Of a stretch of 64,000 bases of DNA, positions 1 to 9,800 are shown piece after piece. Position 1 is the first letter of the stretch; every line of letters starts with the position of its first letter. The stretch is from Nematostella vectensis. Taxonomy: Eukaryota; Cnidaria; Anthozoa; Actiniaria; Edwardsiidae. The notes beneath the pieces were generated by a model that saw nothing but the letters and a program-made list of their open reading frames with translations, had not been told where the DNA came from and made no database searches. Made by a program: the position numbers and the translations under genes. Location: assembly GCF_932526225.1 (NCBI RefSeq), contig NC_064041.1, positions 11,018,813-11,082,812 on the forward strand. The letters run 5' to 3'.

Positions 1-602
1 CAAGCTTGTAAAGTAACTAGGCACTATTGTATCAGGAAAATGGCGTATTTCACGCCTCTGTGAAAACCTTCGCCTTTTGCTCCGGCGGAGCTCAATGCTC
101 AAAATGACAGCGGAAATACTGTGTTTCACCAAGGCGTCAAACATACCATTTGAACTTGGTGTTGGTTTTTTACGACAGGGGAAAAAAATGGCATTAATTT
201 TCCAATTGTCAATATACAAGCTCCAGATTCCGCATACAAGTAGTTCCTCTGACTAAAAGCTTAATTCCAAATTTTAAAGATATGAAATTTAGATATAAGC
301 GAGCAAAAGTGGCTTAATTTCTGTTCAGAGCCCAATTTCTCCATAAAAACCAAGGAGAATTCGTACTTTGAACATTTGAAAATTGCACATTAAGCCTCAT
401 ATCTCGAAGACAAATCCATTAGGAAAAAATACTTTTTGATATGTTGGTTTACATAACATAAGGAACCTCTATGCAAAAATTCAAGCTTACCAAACTTAAC
501 CAGACCTTATTTTGGTAAACTTGCCATTTGTTTGCTCTGTCGTTTATTACCATCAGCATGGTCCTGCACATTCGCCGCTTATGGCTTTTTCCTTGTAAAC
601 AG
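1..602. other. Non-coding, probably GAPVD1 intron
   Basis: No coding exon was recognised in either strand. The stretch is AT-rich and ends in a usable splice acceptor (AG at 601-602) directly before the first recognisable GAPVD1 exon, so I read it as intron. Confidence 0.5.
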
Positions 603-831
603 ACATCATCGATGGTCTGCTGGAGAAGTACAAGGAGATTGGTAGCCAGATGGCCGACACATCAGCAGATGATGGGCTAGATGATGATGATGTCGAGGAA
701 GAAGACGATGACGTCTTGGACGAGGCGGACCGGTTTAGGGACACAAAACGCAAGCTCAGACTTGTACTGTGTCAGGCTGACTTTCGTGATCTTCCCTGGC
801 TCATGTCCGATCATAACGTCACTGACTATAG
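603..831 (+). CDS. GAPVD1: GAPVD1 exon (acidic linker plus start of helical region)
   Basis: Acceptor AG at 601-602 and donor GTGGGC after 831. The frame reads IIDGLLEKYKEIGSQMADTS, then a run of Asp and Glu, then KRKLRLVLCQADFRDLPWL. The acidic run precedes the conserved helical part. The exon ends with two bases of a codon (AG), which match the one-base start of the next exon. Confidence 0.8.
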
Positions 832-3800
832 GTGGGCGGATTCAAAGTGACTTAAAGAATGACGATCACCCACTCCTTTGTTATCTTTTATTATTGAAAA
901 TACAGCGGTTTATTCGCGAGCAAACTTCAAAATAACAATCTACGAATGAAGGCTGATATAGTATTGACGATATTTGATTGAAAATATGTTGGTTACTCCC
1001 TTGAATTAGCCGATGGAAATGGATGCTTTGTGTGACTGGCCATTAAGCGGGAGCATAAAATGGCGGCGTGATTTGCCTTTTTTGTCTTTCTTTCTTTCTT
1101 TTTTTTTGCTATCCTTGATTTATTTAATACGGATTAAAGATTAAAAAAATCCTATGGTTAAGCCCCATGGAAATTGCCAAATCGCTGGCAAAAGCAGCCA
1201 GCATTCGTGCTGTTTGAACACCATGTTAGAGGGTGCTGTAATGTTGTACGCAAGCGTTTCCTTTGTCTTACGGTTAAGTGAACGAAGCGGTGCCAGCATT
1301 GCTGACCGATTAGGTGCTTTTCGCATGGTGCTTGCACAGAAGGCTTTCTTGGGGGTTACTCGGTAAAACTTCCCTAAATTCCAACTATCTTTGTTACCTT
1401 GTAGGACGCCGTTTAGCTCGGATACCAGCGAACTGATGACGTTCTTGCACGTGCAGTTGGCCGAGGCGATCAACCTGCAGAACCGATCACTCGCGGCCCA
1501 ACTGCACGAGACAATCCGAAGTGTCAAGCAGTTTCCTAGTAACAGGTGCGTGCGCATCATGAGAGAGCTGCAAGTGTGATTTAAAGAGCTCTTGTCAGCC
1601 GTACCTTTGTTGTTGTTTTCATTTAATATTGGAAGGGAAATGATGCGATAAAATCTCGAAATAAGTCGAAAATATCGCAGTGGCTTCCCCAAATCAGCCG
1701 ATAGAAATAGATGCTTTTTCACACTTTGTAATTTGCTAGGATGATAAAATGGCGGTTATTAACGTACTATAGAAATACTTTTTTGTTAGGAAACGAGAAT
1801 CAAATCGAAACACTTTCTGCTGGATTTCTTTTGCACTTCTCTGTATGCGGTAGCTAGAGATTAAGGATTTTTACAGAACGATTTTTATATGAATCAAATT
1901 ATGATAAAAAAGAAAAAAATAGAGACATTTTCCATCTATTTGCCCATAGTAGAAGACATGATAATTGTTAACCCCCGTGAAAGGGGAAGCGTGGGTTGAC
2001 TCTTCACTCAATCGAAGTGAGTCACCCAATATGACTAGTTTTAGGCCTACTCTGGGCACCAAATACGCCAATAATCGAAACTCTCTAACAAATGCCTTTC
2101 CTCTTGACAGCTGCACGACAGTGTTGACTTCCATCGAGGAGGACTACCGTGCGAGGATGCCCTACCTGGCGTACCTGACGAGGTCCAGACAAGCACTTTT
2201 AGGCACGCATGCGCATCTTGAGAGACTGCTGGACAGAGTGCAAAGGTAAGGGACTAAGCTAAGGGCGTGTTTTTTTTTCTATCTTAAAAAATATCTTAAT
2301 ATCTTAAAAATATTTTCTATTTTTTCTAATTGGAATGATGCATAATGACAGCGGCGTGGTTGGACGTGCCTAGCTTTAGCTCCGCGTTTTGAAGTCGTTG
2401 TTTGCACTTTCATGTGCATTAAGTTCATATATGTAATTCAAATATTTAGTGTTGTCGTATGTGTCTATTTGTTCTTTATTTTTTGTGGCCATGGCTTTAA
2501 CAAGAGAGGTTTTGGAAGAACTACTCGACAAGAAACTGGCGCCATTACAGGCGTCTCTTGACTTTCTAAATGAAAAGTACGACATCATCTTAAAGAAAGT
2601 CTCAGATCAAGAGGTTAAAGTAAAAGAACTCTCGAAAGAGAATTCTCGTCTTCATTCGGAAGTGGGGCTACTCAGATCTACATTATCAAACCAAGGGAAA
2701 TGGCTAAACGATCTAGAGCAATATGGCCGCCGGGAATGCCTCGAGATCCGTGGGATCCCTGAGGTTAAAGGAGAAGACACTTCTCAAATAGCGTGTCAAG
2801 TCGCCAACCTAATTGGGGTCAAGCTCTCGAGACAGGATATCTCGACCAGCCACCGCATCAAGCCTAAAAACTCGACGGCAAAGTTCCCGCCCTCCATCAT
2901 AGTCAAATTTACAAGCCGTGACAAGCGAGACGAAACATACAAAGCCAGGGGGAGGTTGCGTGAGCTCTCCACACACAACGTGCCTGGCCTGGATAGATTT
3001 AAAAGTAACTCGATCTATCTCAGTGAGTCTCTCACTCAAAGAAACAAGGCATTATTCAAAAGTGCGTTGGAGGATAGAAAACAAATGAAGTATGACTTCA
3101 TTTGGACTGCAAATGGAAACATCTATTTGCGCAAGAATGAACGCAGTCCATCGATTCATGTTACCGATGAATCGGTATTAATAAATCTAAGAAGCTCCAG
3201 CTTTGTTCACGAAGTCGAAGGGGCGACGGCGATGACAGATACCAACATCTCCTCCAAGAGCGACAGTGCGGCAAGTACAAATACAGCAAGTTAAGAATAA
3301 GTCACATAGCTAACATGTATTCTTTCCATCGAAGTTTACAATTAACTAGATCACATATAAGTTCTTATGTTGACTTACAATGACTAGAGTTATCTGTCAC
3401 ATTTGTTCTAAAATTATAAGAAAGAACTGTCGTGCTGTCGAATGCGATTCATGTTTACAGTGGTGTCACTTTAAATGCTCAAAATTGTTGCTTAAACAGT
3501 TTAATCATTTATCGCTCACCAACGATTTATGGCTCTGTCAGCCCTGCTATTCTGAAGTCTTTCCCTTTCACAATTTAAACAACAATGATCTATTGGATCT
3601 AGTCTTTAATTCCAATACATTGTGCCACTGCTCCCCATTCATTGATCGCGTTCGCCTTGAAAATCTTCCTCATCTAGACATAGTTTCTAGTTTGAATTTT
3701 CCGAATTTAAGTGACTTTGATTTAGATATTAATATTCCTAGTCAGATTAATTCAAAATACTACTCCCCCCATGAATTTCACTCGTCTTATGAGCTTTCAA

Positions 3801-6800
3801 ATTTATCAGACAAATCGCTCTCACTTCTTCATTGTAATATAAGAAGTATTTCAAAAAACTTTGATAAATTACAAGATATGCTTTCTACTTTAAATCATCC
3901 TTTTAAGTTAATTGCTCTATCTGAAACCTGGCATTCTGACTGTAGAGAGCATATTGCTAATTGTTCTCTCCCAGGTTTTACTTATATATCGAAACCGACT
4001 AAATTTTCAGTTGGGGGAGTAGGTTTATTTATAGCTGTTTCTTTTAATTTCATTTTGAGGGAGGACTTATCCATTTCAAATGATCAACAAGAATCTTTAT
4101 GGGTTGAAATACAAAATAATAAGGGTAGCAAAAACATATTATGTGGAGTTATTTACCGCCATCCAAATAGTTCTCTTGACCCCTTTTTAGAACATTTCTA
4201 TAAAACCATGGACAAAATCAGTAAGGAGGGAAAGCTCTGCCTTTTTTCAGGTGACATAAATTTGAATTTATTAAATTCAGACTCCCACCAACAAACAGGG
4301 GAATTTCTTAATACTTTATTTTCATATTCTTTTCAGCCTCATATCTTGCAACCTACTAGAATAACTGATCATTCGGCCACGCTCATAGACAATATATTTT
4401 TTAACTCGCTCGAACATAAAACTTGTAGTGGCAATATTGTTTATCCCTTAACAGATCATCTTCCCAATTTTCTGACAATAGATTCAATTAATATCAATGT
4501 CTCAAAAAATGACTTCTACCAAAGGGACTATTCTAGGTTGGATCAGGAAGCTTTAATTAATGATTTTAGCCAAATTGATTGGTCTTTACAGTTTTATGGT
4601 ATGGATAATGTTAACGATATTTTTTCCTGTTTTCTTGCTAAGTCTAATGAAATAATTAATTCCCATGTTCCAATGAAAAAACTTTCTAGAAAAGAAATTA
4701 AATTCAAAGCAAAACCTTGGATATCCAAGGGCATCAGAACTTCGATTAATTATAAGAACAGGCTCTATAGGAAGTTTATTAAATCTAGAAATCAATATCA
4801 TTTTGAAAAATACAAAATCTATAGAAATAAATTGAACCATTTAATTGCAATAAGTAAGAGAAAATACTATGAAAAGTACTTTAATTTTAACAAATCTAAC
4901 ATAAAAAATATCTGGAAAGGGATAAAAGAAATTGTCGTGCTAAAGCCTAAGGCTCATTTCACACCTTCAAAAATTGTATCTTCTAATAAGGTTTTTACCA
5001 ATGTAAATGAGATAGCAAATGAGTTCAATTACTTCTTTGCTAATGTTGGCAGAAATATCAGCAACAATATTCCAAAAGTAAACACTTTATTTTCAGAATT
5101 TCTTCCAACAGCTAATTCTAACAGCTTTCTTCTAGCTCCCACATCTACAGAGGAAATTAGAAGTATAATCTTAGGAATTAAATCAGGTAAAGCTTGTGGT
5201 TCTTCTAGCCTTCCAATTACAGTTCTTAAAATACTAAGCTCTATTATTTCAAGGCCTCTGGAGATATTATACAATCTGTCCTTTTCTTCTGGCATTGTAC
5301 CTGATGCCTTCAAAATTGCACGTGTCATACCTATTTACAAATCAGGCTCTCATTTTGACACTTCTAATTTTAGACCAATATCATTATTATCTATTTTTAA
5401 TCAGTTACTTGAAAGGTTAATGTATAACAGAGTCATAAAATTTCTAGACAAATACGATATTTTGTACAAAAACCAATTTGGCTTTCGAGCCAATCATTCT
5501 ACAGAACATGCTCTTCTGCTTATTACCGATAAAATCCAAAGATCAATTGAGGGTGGTCAATACTCTTGTGGCATATTTCTTGATTTTAGCAAAGCTTTTG
5601 ATACTGTTGATCATAAAATATTATTAGCAAAACTTTATTCATACGGCATCCGTGGCATAGCTTATGAATGGTTTGTTTCCTACTTATCAAACAGGCAACA
5701 GTTTGTTTCTATTGGTAATGTGTCATCTGCACCACTACCAATAACATGTGGAGTGCCTCAAGGTTCAGTACTTGGTCCCCTTCTCTTTCTTCTGTACATT
5801 AATGATTTTAATAACTGCTCCAACTTATTTGACTTTCATTTATTTGCTGATGATGCCAATTTATTTTGTGCCGATTCTTCATTGACATCCTTAGAGACCA
5901 AAGTAAACACAGATCTGTATAATATAAATCGTTGGCTTTGTGCAAATAAATTGGCTTTGAACATCAGTAAAACTAATTTTGTCATTTTTCGACCAGCACA
6001 AAAGAGGCTGGCTAGTTCTATTTCTTTATCAATCAATAATAATACCATTAAACAAAAAAATAATATCAAATATCTTGGTGTAGTTATTGACTCCTTTCTT
6101 AACTGGAAGGAGCACATTAACCAGTTAAGTAAGAAAATCTCCAGAGGGGTCGGAATAATAGCAAAGCTGCGTCACTATGTATCACCAACAATTCTCACTC
6201 AGCTATATTATTCTCTAATTTATCCATTTCTTACTTATGGTGCTATTATTTGGGGCAACACATATGAATCAACAATCAAGCCTCTTTTTATTTTACAGAA
6301 GAAAGCTGTTAGAATCATAACTTTCTCATCTTACATCGAACATACTTCTCCTATCTTTAGAAAACTAAATATCTTGAAATCTCCTGATCTAATCTATTAC
6401 TTAAACACAATATTTATGTACAAATTTAATTTGAATCTACTTCCAACTCCTTTTGATTCTTTTTTTACTACGGTTGCTTCAAGGCACAAATATAATACAA
6501 GACTGGCTTCTAAATCATCGTACTGCCTCCCTTTACCTCGAACTAATTATGGAAAGTTTAATATTCGTTTTAAAGGTGCCTCAATTTGGAATAACATCAA
6601 AGAACCTACCAAAACCATGCGTTTGCCTAGCTTCAAGGCTGCAATAAAGACCTCAATCCTTGAAAATTATTAGCCTCTATCTAGTTTTTTTGTTTTATTG
6701 CATTTTATTTTGCTGCTGCTTTCATGTATTTTGTATTCGTGCCTTGTACGTCCTTGCTATACGCTCCATTTAATTGAACTATTTTGTGCTGCCTAGCCAG

Positions 6801-9800
6801 ATTAGCTTTTTAGTTACTTCTAGGCAGCCAATACCCAAAATCTGTAATTATTATTTATTTTCTTACTGTAATTTCTGTGTGTGGTATAAATAAAGTTATA
6901 TTGTTGTTGTTGTTGTTCTATCATTTTGGAATGTGATTGGTTGGTAAAGAATGTTCAGAATGGCATTAGAGTCATTCTGCTACAGGTAGCAGAATGGGTG
7001 GAATGGCCTTCATTCAATTCCGGAATGCGAACGCGAGATAAACGAATGCGCGCTTTTTCTATTCTAATCACTCTCATTCTGGAATCACGAGTAAAAAACG
7101 CGCCCTAAGGCTTAGGAGGATGTGTTTCACCCTCGTAATGATTTAAACGGGTGCGATTAGCTTTCTTTGCCAAGCATTATTATAGCGCAATCTGGCGGCC
7201 GTTGTGCTACCTGTGACTGATTGAGCTTGGAACCCAGTATGATAACTAATTTGAACCACGTGCCAATGTTTTAACAGGAACAAGTTGATTTGTAAGAAGT
7301 GCTTCATTTCAAACTGCGTGACACTGTTTCTGGAAGCACGGGAGAAAGAAATCAACACTTTCATCAATGGTTTCCGTAGCAACTGTCCAACACCAGATGA
7401 AAAGGTAAGCTAAGCTGACAACCATATGTACATCCCGAGTATACAGTCGATTGACAAAACGACGAGCCAGCATGTAAGCATGGGTAAAAATCACTGAAGC
7501 GCCTAGCTGCATATATAAAACCACCACATAACTTCCGGCTTAGACCGGGGGGCTAATATATGCAGCTAGGCGCTACAGTGATTTTTACCCATGCTTACAT
7601 GCTGGCTTGTCGTTTTGTCAATCGACTGTGTACTCGGGATGTACCTAGGGCGTCGCGCCTGGAGGAAATGGGGGTTGGTGTATTTGAAACACTTACCTTG
7701 GCCCAGGGTCAGTGGACATGACGGAAAAACCTGGAAAACGCGTAATTCCAGATTGAGAGAAAAGACACCATTTCTTACAATAGCTATAGGTTCCTTGTAT
7801 TACGGACTGATTTTCAAAACACAAATAACGCGAGGCCGAAGTGCACATAACCAGATTTTGGCTTTTTAATATAATTTTTCCTTGATCATCATTGCCCTGT
7901 GTATCAGTTCAGGGACGAAAAGCTCAAATTTCAATGACACTTTACAAAAAGTCGCATCAATTAAAAAGAGTCGCACTTGATATTTTGTTTGCTATAAGCT
8001 ACTAAGTACTCAAAGAATTTCTTCGCCTTATTTGGTGTGAAATGGGCTTATTTGAAGCGTCACGTCATGTTTTTCCGTCATGTCGGGTCAGGAGGGAATG
8101 GGAAGTTATAGTCTCCCTCGCAGCCTCACGCCAGAACGGCTGCGAGGGAGACTATGCAAGTGTGTTTACACTTCCGAAAGAAAGCCAATGACGCCGTCAT
8201 TTTACACTTTACCGACTCAAAAAAAATACGATTTATCGGATATAATAAAAAGTTTGGGTATTCATCCTTGTTTTATCTAGAGACAGTGTACTATTCTAGA
8301 TATATCGGTTTTATTTGAAAAGTACGACATTACAATTGAAGGACGGTGTATTTGTATGTTTTTAGTGTCGATTTGTGGAACAGTTCTTGGAAAAACTCTA
8401 CACCGAGCTCGACCAGGATGAAGTTTGGCTAGGTGAGTTGGTAATTACTGGGATATCTGGTCTGGTGTTATTGCTTTGTTGCTTGCTTTCTTTGTACAGT
8501 GGTGGGATAAATGGGATATGAATTATTTACTTCATTATACTCGAAAATAACTTCTAGGGTGTAATTTTTTTACTCGAAAATAACTTCTAGGGTGTATTTT
8601 TTTAAACGACGACGGAAAAATAAGGTCCACTTTTTCGGATTTCGCACCCCCAAGAAAAATCCTGGATACGGGCCTGTATTGAGTAAACTGTGTCGCGTGT
8701 TTTAGGGGCCTCCGACGACCACAGGGAAGAGGGGTATATTGCCATTGAACGAGATATCATGGGAAGAATTTACAGCTTTGCATTCTACCCGAATGGAGAC
8801 ATCGACGTCGAAAGAGACAAGTATGTAGAGATGACTATTTCTCTAATGTTGAATGTAGTTTAGAGAACATGATGAATCTTTATTTTCTTTCAGAACTTTT
8901 ACCGAGCACGTCAAACGACTGCAAGGAATTGTCGATATAAACCATAAAGCTGTCCGCATTCGTAAGGTAACGCCTATCCGTCATTATCACTAATGACATC
9001 ACTCACAAGAACGTGTCATCATCACCATGGTGATATAGTTATATTCAACATCAACGTATTCACCGCCATTATCATCATATCATCACCTCCAGCTTCGTCG
9101 TCGCTGTTAACATCACAAGGGGTTGGCAACCGGGAGTAGAGGGTTTTTGTGTTTCACGCTGTCGAACCGCTAGTAGGTTTCAGCATATGTAAGCCCTCGT
9201 GGGGGAGCACATCCTTCCGGGGCATTGGACTCACGTAAAAACTTTCCAAAGAAGGAAAACGTTTAACTTCCGGTTGCTATGTTCAGAAACGTATCTGCTA
9301 GTTCCCCTTTCACCTCCACGTAAGCGTTATCACCATCTCCCTCACCACTTACAATAACTGCTAATACTACTTCTACAAAAACGGTGTATCATCATCGTTA
9401 ATACCACTATCCTCATCAATCTAACCCTGTTGTCATCAGAACTTAAGCACGTTTCTGGTCGAAGGACGGTAAACCGGAAGTAGACGAATTTTGTGTTTCA
9501 CGCTATCGCATCGCTAGTAGGTTCCATGTGTAAGACTGTGTGGTATAACAGAAACGTTTCCTTTCATTGGGTTGGGGCAAAAACTTTACAAAGAGCGAAA
9601 ACGTTAAACTTCCGGTTACCGTCCGTCGTTCAGAAACATGTTTTCTTAAGTTCCCTAATTGTCTAGTAAGAGGTTATGAAATTTCTTTTAAAAATGTTTT
9701 TTTTGAATCGGCTAAAGGGTGGCTGCTTGGCTAAGTAGTCAATTTTATTCCATGTTATAACTCCTTGGAGGCGGATATTGAACTTGCCATAGTTTGTACG

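Larger units (their letters stand above)
2338..6916 (+). mobile_element. Full-length CR1/Jockey-superfamily LINE in GAPVD1 intron
   Basis: A two-ORF non-LTR retrotransposon lies in the same orientation as the host gene, between GAPVD1 exons ending at 2245 and starting at 7278. ORF1 (coiled coil plus RNA-binding type) and ORF2 (PHD finger, AP-endonuclease, reverse transcriptase) are both uninterrupted. The 3' UTR ends in AATAAA-like sequence and a short (TTG)n tail at about 6900-6916. The 5' boundary is uncertain (somewhere in 2250-2400), and I could not define a confident target-site duplication. Intact ORFs suggest a recent insertion. Confidence 0.85.

Noticed and set aside
1141-1722. 193-aa minus-strand ORF
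   Set aside because: Overlaps a real plus-strand GAPVD1 exon in antisense and has no recognisable domain.
2329-6935. Target-site duplication TTGGAATG around the LINE
   Set aside because: TTGGAATG occurs near both presumed ends (2330 and 6926), but the element's 5' end is not defined and unrelated bases separate it from the 3' tail.
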